DNA of 64,000 bases. Source: Draconibacterium mangrovi. Lineage in GTDB: Bacteria > Bacteroidota > Bacteroidia > Bacteroidales > Prolixibacteraceae. Below the pieces are notes generated by a model, which had not been told where the DNA came from, did no database searches, and saw only the letters and a program-made list of their open reading frames with translations. Made by a program: the position numbers and the translations under genes. The stretch spans positions 372,001 through 436,000 of the forward strand of contig NZ_JAAAGB010000001.1 of the NCBI RefSeq assembly GCF_010586825.1, given 5' to 3'. Each line of letters begins with the position of its first letter. The first letter of the stretch is position 1. Positions 42,083-50,973 of this stretch are shown piece by piece.

Positions 42083-43834
42083 CTATGTCCTGTCGAAATA
42101 TTCGGTGTGTAACAGATGATGTGCTTTTTCACTCATCGGTTCACCCAGGAACTTTTCATACAACTCAATAATATGTGGATTCTCGTGCGACTTGCGCAGC
42201 GTTTTGTTCTTGTCTTCTGTATACAGGGCAGCTTGTCGTTTTTTCAGAATACCCGCATCACCATGATGGTATGGCTGTCCGCCACCACCGATACATCCAC
42301 CCGGACAGCTCATAATTTCAATGGCGTGGAATTCACTTTTACCGGCCTGAATATCTTCCAGCAGTTTACGTGCGTTACCCAAACCGTGGGCGATACCAAT
42401 TTTTATTGGCAATCCGTCAAAATCGATAGTTGCTTCGCGGATGCCTTCCATGCCACGCAGTTCCTCAAAATCTAATTTTGGCAATTCTTTTTTGGTATGA
42501 ACTTCATACGCCGTACGAACTGCCGCCTCGATTACACCGCCGGTTGTTCCGAAGATCACACCCGCACCGGTTGATTCTCCCAACGGATTATCAAAGTCTT
42601 CGTTTGGTAGCGCCGTAAAATCGATATTCGAAAGTTTGATCAATGCTGCCAACTCACGTGTAGTAAGTGCATGATCAACATCCGGATTATCGTTGGTTTT
42701 AAACTCATCGCGACCACACTCGTATTTTTTAGCCACACATGGCATAATCGAAACCACAACCATATCTTCGCGCTTAATTCCCAACTGATCGGCAAAATAA
42801 GTTTTGGCAATGGCACCAAACATTTGCTGTGGCGATCGTGCAGTTGAAGGAATGTCTTTCATTTCCGGGAATTGGTGCTCGAAGAATTTCACCCATGCCG
42901 GACAGCACGAAGTTAGAATAGGAAGTTTCACATCTTTATCGCCTGCCAAATGTTTTCCCAAACGGTTCAGCAACTCGGTGCCTTCTTCCATAATGGTAAG
43001 GTCGGCGGCAAAGTCGGTATCAAAAACATGATCGAAACCCAAACGGCGTAAAGCAGCTACCAGTTTTCCTGTTACCAACGATCCGGCTTCCATTCCAAAC
43101 TCCTCGCCCAACGCAGCACGCACGGCAGGAGCTGTTTGTACAATTACAGTTTTTGTAGGATCGGAAAGCGCACGAATCACTTTTCCGGTTTCGTCAACTT
43201 CGGTTAATGCTCCAGTTGGACAAACGGCCACACACTGGCCGCAATATGTACACACTGAGTGATCGAGGTTCATTTCGAAAGCGGGTGAAACAACCGATTC
43301 GAAACCACGATTAATGGCCGATAAAACACCAACGGTTTGCACTTCGTTACACATGGTTTCGCAACGGCGACACATAATACATTTGTCTACCTCGCGAATA
43401 ATGGCCGGCGAAGTATCTTCGCGGTAAGTCGACTGCTCACCTTTATAATGAATTTCGCGAATTCCAAGATTGTGCGCCATATCCTGCAAATCGCAGTTGC
43501 CTGATTTGGCACAGATCAAACAGTCGAAAGGATGATCGGAAAGAATCAACTCCATTACTGTTCTGCGCGCATTAATCACCCGCATCGAGTGCGTGTTGAT
43601 TTTCATTCCTTCACTCACATCGGTGCAACAAGCCGGTGCCAGGTTTCTTCTTCCTTCCACCTCAACCACACAAATGCGGCAGCCACCCGGTTTGTTTTCA
43701 ATATTGAGGTCTTCAAGTTTCATGTGACACAGCGTAGGAATATGCATCCCAACACCCGATGCTGCTTCAAGAATTGTGGTTCCTGATTTTACCACAACCG
43801 GTTTATTATCTATTGTAAGATTTACTATATCCAT
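42083..43834 (-). CDS. hndD: [FeFe] hydrogenase catalytic subunit HndD/HydA (group A)
   Basis: A 583-residue catalytic subunit. [2Fe-2S] domain (LCHMKLEDL with GGCRICVVEV), His-ligated cluster (SDHPFDCLICAKSGNC), two [4Fe-4S] clusters (CIMCRRCETMC; CTYCGQCVAVC), then H-cluster motifs L1 LTSCCPAWV (Cys310-Cys311), L2 IMPCVAKKYE, L3 EIMSCPGGCIGGGGQP. The tail LRKSHENPHIIELYEKF is the small-subunit-like region. Complete set of ligands, unlike the copy at 19873-21663 with Ser in L1. Works with the flanking HndA, HndC and HndB subunits. Confidence 0.96.
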   Translation of the reverse strand: MDIVNLTIDNKPVVVKSGTTILEAASGVGMHIPTLCHMKLEDLNIENKPGGCRICVVEVEGRRNLAPACCTDVSEGMKINTHSMRVINARRTVMELILSDHPFDCLICAKSGNCDLQDMAHNLGIREIHYKGEQSTYREDTSPAIIREVDKCIMCRRCETMCNEVQTVGVLSAINRGFESVVSPAFEMNLDHSVCTYCGQCVAVCPTGALTEVDETGKVIRALSDPTKTVIVQTAPAVRAALGEEFGMEAGSLVTGKLVAALRRLGFDHVFDTDFAADLTIMEEGTELLNRLGKHLAGDKDVKLPILTSCCPAWVKFFEHQFPEMKDIPSTARSPQQMFGAIAKTYFADQLGIKREDMVVVSIMPCVAKKYECGRDEFKTNDNPDVDHALTTRELAALIKLSNIDFTALPNEDFDNPLGESTGAGVIFGTTGGVIEAAVRTAYEVHTKKELPKLDFEELRGMEGIREATIDFDGLPIKIGIAHGLGNARKLLEDIQAGKSEFHAIEIMSCPGGCIGGGGQPYHHGDAGILKKRQAALYTEDKNKTLRKSHENPHIIELYEKFLGEPMSEKAHHLLHTEYFDRT

Positions 43835-43851
43835 AATTTTCAGGTTTCTGA

Positions 43852-45645
43852 TTAGGTTAGGGTTATTGCATTGAATTTACATTTTTCGAAACACACGCCA
43901 CATTTGATACACAATGTCTGATCGATAAAATGCGGTGCACGGCGCTCGCCGGAAATAGCCCCTACCGGGCAATTGCGGAAACAAAGTGTACAACCGGTAC
44001 ACAGATCTTCAACAATGTCGTAACGCAAAAGCGATTTACACTGACCCGCCGGACATTTACCGTCGTGTACATGTGCTTTATATTCGTGTTCGAAATTAGA
44101 TATGGTTGAAAGCACCGGGTTAGGCGAAGTCTGCCCCAAACCACAAAGTGCCGTATCTTTAATAACCACACTTAAATCTTTCAACTTCTCAATATCCTGT
44201 TCTTCTCCTTTTCCCTGGGTAATTTTATCCAGCAGCTCGTAAAGACGTTTGTTTCCAACACGGCATGGTGTACATTTTCCGCACGACTCTTCCAACGTAA
44301 AATCCAGATAGAATTTCGCAATAGAAACCATACAATCGCTTTCGTCCATTACGATCATTCCGCCTGATCCCATCATCGATCCCGATGCCAGCAGGTTGTC
44401 GTAATCAATTGGGATATCCAGCGAATCTTTCGTTAAACATCCTCCCGACGGACCACCGGTTTGAACGGCTTTAAACTCTTTTCCGTCTTTAATTCCACCG
44501 CCAATATCGTAAATCACTTCGCGCAGTGTTGTTCCCATTGGCACTTCAATCAAACCTACATTGTTGATCTTTCCGGCCAGGGCAAACACTTTCGTTCCTT
44601 TCGATTTTTCGGTACCTATTTTACTGAACCATTCGGCGCCTTTATTCAGAATTACCGGAATGTTTGCAAAAGTCTCCACATTGTTTACGTTGGTAGGTTT
44701 TCCCATGTACCCGGAAACGGATGGGAACGGCGGTTTAAAAGTTGGCTCGCCACGCAAACCTTCCATCGAGTGAATCAGCGCAGTTTCTTCGCCGCAAACA
44801 AAAGCTCCGGCACCATAACGTAATTCGATATGAAAATTGAAGCCTGTTCCTAAAATATCATCGCCAATCAAACCATACTCTTCGGCTTGTTTAATGGCAA
44901 TTTTCAAACGCTGAATAGCCAGCGGATATTCGGCACGGATATAAACCAGCCCTTTGTCGGCACCAATACAATAACCGCAAATGGCCATTGCCTCCAGTAC
45001 CGAGTGCGGATCGCCTTCCAGAATCGAGCGGTCCATAAATGCACCTGGGTCGCCCTCATCGGCATTACAAACCACGTATTTCTGGTCGTTTTCAACATTT
45101 TTAGTGATCTCCCACTTTAATCCTGTAGGGAAACCGCCACCACCACGGCCCCGTAAGCCAGAGTCCTTCACCTCTTTTATTACCTCTTCAGGCGTCAGCT
45201 CTGTCAAACATTTTCCCAAAGCCTGGTAACCATCGCGGGCAATGTATTCGTCAATATTTTCAGGGTTGATAAAACCACAGTTCTTTAAGGCAATACGGAT
45301 TTGCTTTTTATAGAAATCCATACCTTTTGAATCGCTGATCTGCTCAGCGCTGTTTGGATCGGTATATAACAAACGTTTTACCGGCCGGCCTTTAACAATG
45401 TGTTCCTCCATAATTTCAACCACATCATTTGGCGTAACCTGTACATAAAAAGTGTTGTCGGGTAATACTTTTATAATGGGTCCTTTTTCGCAGAAACCAA
45501 AACAACCGGTCAGCACCACCTGAACTTCATCTGCGAGTCCAAAATCACTAATCAATTGGTTTAGCCTGTTTTTAATTTCGTCGCTTTCCGATGCTTTACA
45601 CCCGGTACCGCCACAAATTAAAAGATGCATTTTATAATCAGTCAT
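43852..45645 (-). CDS. hndC: NuoF-like flavoprotein, long form, of bifurcating hydrogenase
   Basis: A 597-residue NADH-binding FMN protein. N-terminal thioredoxin-like [2Fe-2S] domain (CGGTGCKASE; LTGCFGFCEKGPI), the NADH/FMN core (SGLRGRGGGGFPTGLKWEIT; CNADEGDPGAFMDR; GAGAFVCGEETALIHSMEG), SLBB, an N3-type cluster (ESCGKCTPCRVGNKRLYELL; CGLGQTSPNPVL), and a C-terminal two-cluster ferredoxin domain (CTGCTLCFRNCPVG; CIKCGVCFEKCKF). This is the full domain set of electron-bifurcating HydB/HndC. Cotranscribed with HndB, HndD and HndA. Confidence 0.95.
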   Translation of the reverse strand: MTDYKMHLLICGGTGCKASESDEIKNRLNQLISDFGLADEVQVVLTGCFGFCEKGPIIKVLPDNTFYVQVTPNDVVEIMEEHIVKGRPVKRLLYTDPNSAEQISDSKGMDFYKKQIRIALKNCGFINPENIDEYIARDGYQALGKCLTELTPEEVIKEVKDSGLRGRGGGGFPTGLKWEITKNVENDQKYVVCNADEGDPGAFMDRSILEGDPHSVLEAMAICGYCIGADKGLVYIRAEYPLAIQRLKIAIKQAEEYGLIGDDILGTGFNFHIELRYGAGAFVCGEETALIHSMEGLRGEPTFKPPFPSVSGYMGKPTNVNNVETFANIPVILNKGAEWFSKIGTEKSKGTKVFALAGKINNVGLIEVPMGTTLREVIYDIGGGIKDGKEFKAVQTGGPSGGCLTKDSLDIPIDYDNLLASGSMMGSGGMIVMDESDCMVSIAKFYLDFTLEESCGKCTPCRVGNKRLYELLDKITQGKGEEQDIEKLKDLSVVIKDTALCGLGQTSPNPVLSTISNFEHEYKAHVHDGKCPAGQCKSLLRYDIVEDLCTGCTLCFRNCPVGAISGERRAPHFIDQTLCIKCGVCFEKCKFNAITLT

Positions 45646-45662
45646 AGTTAAAGGTTTAGTAT

Positions 45663-46058
45663 TTAGTCGTCAATGGTTTTAAAACTGACAGGAATTATAC
45701 CGTCAACCAGCTCGCCGCGTTTTATGTACTTATCAATTATTTCGTGAACCTTTTCTTTGTTAACATGTCCGAAAACCAGCGGTTCTTTTCCCGGCAATTT
45801 TACTTCAACGGTAGGTTCAGCATAACAGTAGCCCATGCAACCGGTTTGAGTAACAACCGCGTCAATGGCTTCCTGTTCCAGCTCTTCCACAAAATACTTC
45901 ATGATTTCTTTCGCACCTGATGCAATACCACATGTGGCCATACCCACTTTTACTTGCACCACCTGATCAGGATTAGTACTATTTTCCCTGAGTTTGATTC
46001 TCGACTGCGCTTCTTCTTTTATCTTCCGAAGGTCAGCCAATGATTTAATTTTAGTCAT
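45663..46058 (-). CDS. hndB: thioredoxin-like [2Fe-2S] ferredoxin (HndB-like)
   Basis: A 131-residue small ferredoxin-type subunit with Cys ligands in VGMATCGIASGAKEI (one Cys) and TQTGCMGYCYAEPTVEV (Cys pair); N-terminus basic and helical. It matches the HndB role in HndABCD-type hydrogenases, where such a subunit sits between NuoE- and NuoF-like proteins. The family needs four cysteines; only three are obvious in this copy, so the cluster may be ligated differently. 17 nt before the HndC gene, 12 nt after the HATPase gene. Confidence 0.85.
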   Translation of the reverse strand: MTKIKSLADLRKIKEEAQSRIKLRENSTNPDQVVQVKVGMATCGIASGAKEIMKYFVEELEQEAIDAVVTQTGCMGYCYAEPTVEVKLPGKEPLVFGHVNKEKVHEIIDKYIKRGELVDGIIPVSFKTIDD

Positions 46059-46070
46059 ATCGTTTATTTG

Positions 46071-46619
46071 TTATTTCGTTACCTCAATCTCTTCTAAATT
46101 CGATCTTATCAATTCCAAAATCCCTTCGCGTATTTCCTTTTGCTGATACGAAACATCGCCCAGCACTTCTTTCAACTCATCGGAACTTAGCTGAAACCCG
46201 CCCTTTTCTGTTTTGTGGTGGTACACCAAATTTCCAACGGTGTAGCTTAAAAACATCAGGTACAAGGTTTCCCAAATGTCGCCCAACGGTGGTCGATCGA
46301 TATTCGACAGCTGAAAACGGGCAGTTAAAACGGTACCCACATTTATTTCCGATTCGAGCGAAAAACTGCCCCCGGCAGCTTCAGCATTATGCTTTAAAAG
46401 CGGAATGCCTAAACCCACTTTTCGGGTGGTTCGCGATGTAAAGAACGGATTAATGGCTTTGGCCAGCGTTTCTTTGCTCATTCCGCAGCCGTTGTCTCTG
46501 ATTATTAATGAATAAAGATCTGTTATTTTATCCTCCTCAACTATGATTTCAATCAATGTCGCTTTTGCGCTTACGGAGTTCTGCACAATATCAAGAATAT
46601 GTTCGGACAGTGTTTTCAT
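46071..46619 (-). CDS. HATPase-domain protein, sensor-kinase-like
   Basis: A 182-residue ATP-binding protein of the GHKL class with N-box DIVQNSVSAKATLIEI (about 11-26), G1 IRDNGCGMSKETL and the lid/G2 RKVGLGIPLLKHNAEAAGG. No receiver, dimerisation or membrane part. A long C-terminal helical region (about 115-182) follows. Such stand-alone GHKL proteins act as anti-sigma-type kinases or as histidine-kinase ATPase domains. Starts with a 4-nt overlap to the PHP gene and precedes HndB by 12 nt. Confidence 0.88.
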   Translation of the reverse strand: MKTLSEHILDIVQNSVSAKATLIEIIVEEDKITDLYSLIIRDNGCGMSKETLAKAINPFFTSRTTRKVGLGIPLLKHNAEAAGGSFSLESEINVGTVLTARFQLSNIDRPPLGDIWETLYLMFLSYTVGNLVYHHKTEKGGFQLSSDELKEVLGDVSYQQKEIREGILELIRSNLEEIEVTK

Positions 46620-47356
46620 TTGACTTCAACAAATCGCTCATCCTGCTGATTCAGAGCTTTTTTCACCTCACTAAAAGTTAATTCATGAATATTAAATTCG
46701 GAATACCGGGTACCAATCTGTTCTAAAAAATGAGCATCAGAATTATAAATCAGGGAAATTTTATCACTTAAATCATAATGTTCTCGAACATGTTTCTCAC
46801 TGGTTTTTCCGGTAATTCCCATGGCATCGAATTCAAGGTCGGTTGGCACAAATCCGAGGTGGCTAAACAATCCGTTTAGCGGGCGGTTAACATGTGCCGG
46901 AATAAAAATACCGCCCAACTCGTACACATACTTTTGAACCGACGATATACCTTTTTTTAATGCTGATGTGAGGTAATACGGAACCAGCTCCAATACCTCT
47001 TCGTTTTCGTCAACAACCGGCTGATAACCAAAGTGGCCATCGGGGTTTGGGATACGGGTAATGTTCTGCTCCAAATACAGCTGAAACTGATCAAGGGTTT
47101 CATCGTTTTCGAAAAATGCCAGGCAGTGTACTTCTTCTTTGGTAGTAACTTCGGCACCGGTAAGCGCCAGAATTCCTTTTTCGCGGGCCAAATCGCGAAT
47201 TACTTTAGCATTTAAGGTTGAATTGTGATCGGTGATTCCAATAATATGCAATCCTGCCTCCCGGGCTTGTTCCACAATTTTACGCGGAGCCATTTCCAGG
47301 TCGGCACAGGGCGAAAGTACGGTATGAATATGTAGGTCGGCCCTGAATTTTTGCAT
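46616..47356 (-). CDS. PHP domain phosphoesterase-like protein
   Basis: A 246-residue PHP-superfamily protein. Metal motifs: FRADLHIHTVLSPCADLEM (HxH, residues 8-10), GITDHNSTLNAKV (about 38), Glu in TGAEVTTKEEVHCLAF, His in FIPAHVNRP, and NSDAHFLEQIG at about 206. Members act as phosphatases, nucleases or cyclic-phosphate esterases. In this operon it sits between DRTGG and HATPase genes, so a role in signal turnover is likely but not shown. Confidence 0.87.
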   Translation of the reverse strand: MQKFRADLHIHTVLSPCADLEMAPRKIVEQAREAGLHIIGITDHNSTLNAKVIRDLAREKGILALTGAEVTTKEEVHCLAFFENDETLDQFQLYLEQNITRIPNPDGHFGYQPVVDENEEVLELVPYYLTSALKKGISSVQKYVYELGGIFIPAHVNRPLNGLFSHLGFVPTDLEFDAMGITGKTSEKHVREHYDLSDKISLIYNSDAHFLEQIGTRYSEFNIHELTFSEVKKALNQQDERFVEVK

Positions 47357-47360
47357 CGTA

Positions 47361-47693
47361 TTACGTTAAAGTAATGTATAAATTACCTGCCATTTCAAAT
47401 GTAGCTTTGTCGGTTCCCAGTACAGGAATCCCCTCTTCGTTACTGCGTTCGGTGGTATCTTCTTCGGGCTCGAAACCCTTTACCAGGATCACTGCTGCCA
47501 GCTCCTTCAACGAGGCAATGGCCATAACATTCTGGTGCGTTTGCAGCGTTATCCACACCTGCCCTTCCTGCGAATTTCCCATTACATCGCTCAGCAGATC
47601 GGAAACGTACCCGCCGGAAATTTCATTCTCTAATCCGGATTCGCCGGAAAAAACTTTTAATCCAAATTTTTCAACCAGTTCAGAAACCTTCAT
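47361..47693 (-). CDS. DRTGG-domain protein, second copy
   Basis: A 110-residue single-domain protein from the ATG at 47693 (MKVSELVEKFGLKVF); an earlier ATG at 47726 would overlap the sensory hydrogenase by 47 nt. Body: GGYVSDLLSDVMGNSQEGQVW (the DRTGG-like nucleotide/adenosyl-binding pattern), THQNVMAIASLKELAAVILVKG, and PVLGTDKATFEMAGNLYITL. Same fold as the protein at 49460-49804, which resembles HPr-kinase-associated DRTGG modules. Function unknown; its place between the sensory hydrogenase and PHP genes points to ligand sensing. Confidence 0.82.
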   Translation of the reverse strand: MKVSELVEKFGLKVFSGESGLENEISGGYVSDLLSDVMGNSQEGQVWITLQTHQNVMAIASLKELAAVILVKGFEPEEDTTERSNEEGIPVLGTDKATFEMAGNLYITLT

Positions 47694-49050
47694 TTCTACC
47701 TCCTCTTCTGTTACAGTCAGCGTCAAAACGATTTTTCCCCCAGGCTTTTTCCAGGTTCTTTGTCGCTTTTTCGATGTTTATTTTTTTCTCGTTTAAATAT
47801 CTGTTTTGCAAGAAAATGCAATCGGTCATTTTTGCTTGTCCCTGCACCATATCTTCGGCCAGTGCATGGCAGTTCGGCGCACCGCAACTTCCGCAATCAA
47901 TTCCCGGCAGCTGGCATAAAATACGATCTACTTTCTGCATTTTCTCCAGTGCTTTCAACCGGTCGGGATCGAGTGCAAAAACATAACTGGGTTCAATCGG
48001 ATCCGCTTTCATTTTATTTTTTATTCCCAAACAACTTACTGCCGAAACATCGATGGACGAAGCATGCGGATAACGTTTTGAACGTTTTTGTAATCGTTCA
48101 ACAGTTAAGAAACGGTTGCCCGTAAGCAAAATTCCACCGGCGCATCCCTGGTGACACGATTTCAGTTCCAGAAAATCAAGCACCGGAACCTCGTCGTTTT
48201 CCATGCGTTCCAGAATTTTAACCACATTGTGTATGCCGTCAACCGCCATCGAGTTGCGTCTAAAGTGCCTTGCTTCGCCACGCGGAAGACTCCACAAAAT
48301 ACCATCGAGTGTAAGGTTTTTGCGCAAGGGAGCCGTATCCGTTTTTTCTTCCTTTTCGATTACCCGCATGATGTGATTGTATAAATCACTCATCTTAATC
48401 AGGCCATCAACTGCCGACACTTCTTCGCCCAAAGGACGTTTAACAGCCGCCATTTTTGCCGAACAGGGCGACACATAAAAAGTGCCTATCTCTTCGCGTT
48501 TAACGCCTTGTTTGGCCAAGAGCTCAATGGCATGGCAAGCCGCCAGATCATGAGGTGCTTTTACCGGTACAATGTTATCAACCAGCGACGGATAGCGCGA
48601 TTGTATCAGACGCACAATAGCAGGGCAAAACGATGAAATCATTGGCTTACGGGGCGATTTTTGAACTTCCTGCTTTATCGCATCAATCAGCAATCCGATG
48701 GGTTGTTCCACCTCAAAAATATGCGTAAAACCCAGTTTCTGCAATGCTTCGTAAATTTTGCCTTCAGTATAAATCTCGGGAAACTGCCCGATCATAACCG
48801 ACGGGAAAAGCACCACCCGGTATTTGTATTTATTCAGTTGTTCCAAACTATCCTGCTCCACATAAAAAGCATCAACCGGACATGCACGCAGGCAGTTTCC
48901 GCAATCCACACAACGGTCAGCATTTATTTTCGCCACTCCGCCGCGTATCCGGATTGCCTCGGTTGGACAGGATTTCATGCAGTGCGTGCAGCCCGTACAT
49001 TTATCTTTGTCAACTGTTATGGCATGATATTTTTCTACAACCTTCATCAT
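47680..49050 (-). CDS. sensory-type [FeFe] hydrogenase (group C/D-like)
   Basis: A 456-residue Fe-S protein. Two N-terminal [4Fe-4S] sites (CTGCTHCMKSC at 18-28; CVDCGNCLRAC at 47-57), an [FeFe] H-cluster-type domain (about 75-340), and a C-terminal PF04060-type cluster (GIDCGSCGAPNCHALAEDMV). L1 is SSFCPAIV (Cys142; the proton-transfer Cys is Phe), L2 SPCSAKMAA (Cys196), L3 LKSCHQGCAGG (Cys299/303). All four cluster ligands remain, but the TSCCP, MPCxxKxxE and MACxxGC forms are broken, as in sensory hydrogenases. It probably senses H2 or redox state and signals through the neighbouring genes. Confidence 0.9.
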   Translation of the reverse strand: MMKVVEKYHAITVDKDKCTGCTHCMKSCPTEAIRIRGGVAKINADRCVDCGNCLRACPVDAFYVEQDSLEQLNKYKYRVVLFPSVMIGQFPEIYTEGKIYEALQKLGFTHIFEVEQPIGLLIDAIKQEVQKSPRKPMISSFCPAIVRLIQSRYPSLVDNIVPVKAPHDLAACHAIELLAKQGVKREEIGTFYVSPCSAKMAAVKRPLGEEVSAVDGLIKMSDLYNHIMRVIEKEEKTDTAPLRKNLTLDGILWSLPRGEARHFRRNSMAVDGIHNVVKILERMENDEVPVLDFLELKSCHQGCAGGILLTGNRFLTVERLQKRSKRYPHASSIDVSAVSCLGIKNKMKADPIEPSYVFALDPDRLKALEKMQKVDRILCQLPGIDCGSCGAPNCHALAEDMVQGQAKMTDCIFLQNRYLNEKKINIEKATKNLEKAWGKNRFDADCNRRGGRNEGF

Positions 49051-49460
49051 TAAAAATTATTTCTGAAAGTTAAAACTGTTCCCACTCCTAACTCGCTTTC
49101 AATCGTAAATTCATCGGTGTTTCGGTTAATATTCGGCAATCCCATTCCTGCTCCAAAACCCATATTTCGCACGGCTTTGGAAGCAGTTGAATAGCCTTCC
49201 TGCATTGCTTTTTCAATATCTTCAATACCGGGGCCGTTATCCTGCACGATTACTCTAATTCCTGTTCCGTCGATTTCAGCCAGCATTTTTCCTCCAACAG
49301 AGTGAGCAACAACATTTACCTCGGCTTCGTAAATAGCCACCACAATTCGTTTGATCACTTTCGGATCAACCTGCAATTGTTTCAGCATTTTTTTAATTCG
49401 GCTCGAAGCTCTTCCTGCCTTGCTAAAATCGCCACTCGCTATGTCAAATTCCAATTTCAT
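49050..49460 (-). CDS. anti-sigma-type HATPase protein
   Basis: A 136-residue GHKL ATPase like the RsbW/SpoIIAB group: VAIYEAEVNVVAHSVGG (N-box, about 42-58), VQDNGPGIEDIEKAMQEGY (G1), and GFGAGMGLPNINRNTDEF (G2). In RsbW-type proteins this domain phosphorylates an antagonist and blocks a sigma factor; here the partner is unknown. Overlaps the sensory hydrogenase start and the DRTGG stop by 1 nt each (TAATG), so expression is translationally coupled. Confidence 0.9.
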   Translation of the reverse strand: MKLEFDIASGDFSKAGRASSRIKKMLKQLQVDPKVIKRIVVAIYEAEVNVVAHSVGGKMLAEIDGTGIRVIVQDNGPGIEDIEKAMQEGYSTASKAVRNMGFGAGMGLPNINRNTDEFTIESELGVGTVLTFRNNF

Positions 49461-49804
49461 TAATAAACCGGGTCTAAACCGTTTTGAAACAGCAAGCCGC
49501 TCGCACGATAAATAGAAAAGGGTGTTTCCAGCAGAACAAGACCTGTTTCGTTTGCCAACTCGATCATTTCGGGGGTGGCAGTTTTGTTACGTGCCAGTAA
49601 CACCACTTCAATGTCGGCCATTTCGGCTGTGCGAACAATTTGCAAATTTGTCAGTCCTGTAATTAAAAGTATGTGCTCCGTATCCAGCGTTAACACATCG
49701 CTCATCAGATCGGAGCTAAAAGCTCTCAGCAATTCGCGGTCTTTTTCGGCATCTCCTGCAACCACTTTTGCGTTGGTCAAATCAATAATCTCAGATAATT
49801 TCAC
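49460..49804 (-). CDS. DRTGG-domain protein, first copy
   Basis: A 114-residue single-domain protein, first gene of the ten-gene operon. FSSDLMSDVLTLDTEHILLI and IVRTAEMADIEVVLLARNKT fit a DRTGG-like (HPr-kinase regulatory) fold; C-terminus LLETPFSIYRASGLLFQNGL is the common end of stand-alone DRTGG proteins. Such domains bind small ligands next to kinases; the ligand is not known. A -7 box lies 22 nt upstream. Confidence 0.82.
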   Translation of the reverse strand: MKLSEIIDLTNAKVVAGDAEKDRELLRAFSSDLMSDVLTLDTEHILLITGLTNLQIVRTAEMADIEVVLLARNKTATPEMIELANETGLVLLETPFSIYRASGLLFQNGLDPVY

Positions 49805-49826
49805 TTGGTTCGTTTAAAACTTGGCA

Positions 49827-49834
49827 CAAAGATA
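49827..49834 (-). promoter_or_regulatory. -7 box of the ten-gene hydrogenase/sensor operon
   Basis: Minus-strand TATCTTTG, a perfect TAnnTTTG, 22 nt before the first ATG. No clear -33 box. The gap to the divergent PAS gene is 236 nt and shows no other obvious site. Confidence 0.55.
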
Positions 49835-50040
49835 ATTCTACCACTACTTTTTTTAACTGCTGCAAGTCAAGTTATCCCAAATTTATAATGAATAAAAACA
49901 AGCCCTATTCGTCTCTATTTCTGCCATATCGATTTTCAGAAATCTGTTTTAAAACAATTACTGAAAATATAAAGCGCCTGTGGTTTTATATGCCTTGTAA
50001 ATTGCGTATTTTTCAATGGTAAAACTTGAAAAAACGAAGC

Positions 50041-50973
50041 ATGATTTACGATAAAGAATCGTCTCTGACCGGCAATATTGATGACCCGGCCATTCATCAG
50101 AAAATTATTGATGCGCTGCCGATACCTATTTTTTACCGTAATACAGAAGGAATTTATCTGATGTGTAATGCCGCACACGAAAAATTTACGGGTAAAACAA
50201 AGGAGCAAATTTTGGGCAAACCGTTACACGAAGTTCATGTAAAAGAAATGGCCGATAAATACCTGGCGCAGGATAAGGAGCTGATTGCCAACCCCGATGT
50301 GCAGGTATACAACACCCAGGTACGCCATGGCGACGGCACCTCGCACCATGTTATTCTGAATAAGGCAGTAATCCGCGATAACGAGAATAAAATAGTTGGA
50401 ATTGTTGGTTCGATAAATGACATAACCGAATTAAAAAAAACCGAAAAACGCCTGGAAAAAGCACAGGAAACAATGCAGGTTTCGTCGCAAATGATCCACA
50501 AAATATCGTCGGGAATTGTGATGGTCGACAGCAATTTTAAAATAGTAGACTCCAATGAATATTTTGCCAAACTAATGGGCGAAGACACCGAAGAATTGTA
50601 CGAAACCATTCCCGGACTTACCGGTGCCGATGTTAAAGGGCTGGTGCCGGATATCATCTACAAAATGATTTCGAGCGTTCTTACATCGGGCGACGAACTG
50701 GCTGAACGCGATTTAAAATTCAACAATAAACTCATGCACGTTTCGATAAGGACACTGTACAAGAACAAAGTAGTTGGAGTTGTTTTCCGCGATATGTCGG
50801 CGCCAATGCTGGTACAGGACGAGATTATCAACCGTGCACGCAAAATCAACAAACAAAATATTGAAACGGTGCAGAAAATTGCCTTTTTGCTTGGCGAAAA
50901 TGCGGCTGAAACCGAAGAACTGCTAAACTCCATAATTGAAACCTATCGCTATGGTGACGACGACAAATCCTGA
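50041..50973 (+). CDS. PAS-domain protein with partner SpoIIE gene
   Basis: A 310-residue soluble sensor from the ATG at 50041 (a TTG 15 nt upstream is possible). Two PAS domains: IIDALPIPIFYRNTEGIYLM to about residue 135 (SINDITELKKTEKRLEKAQE marks a PAC end) and IHKISSGIVMVDSNFKIVDS to about 265. A coiled-coil linker joins them; no Cys-rich motif, no transmembrane helix and no enzymatic domain. It overlaps the SpoIIE-type gene by 23 nt, and is divergent from the sensory-hydrogenase operon, so it is likely part of the same signalling set. Confidence 0.9.
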   Translation: MIYDKESSLTGNIDDPAIHQKIIDALPIPIFYRNTEGIYLMCNAAHEKFTGKTKEQILGKPLHEVHVKEMADKYLAQDKELIANPDVQVYNTQVRHGDGTSHHVILNKAVIRDNENKIVGIVGSINDITELKKTEKRLEKAQETMQVSSQMIHKISSGIVMVDSNFKIVDSNEYFAKLMGEDTEELYETIPGLTGADVKGLVPDIIYKMISSVLTSGDELAERDLKFNNKLMHVSIRTLYKNKVVGVVFRDMSAPMLVQDEIINRARKINKQNIETVQKIAFLLGENAAETEELLNSIIETYRYGDDDKS

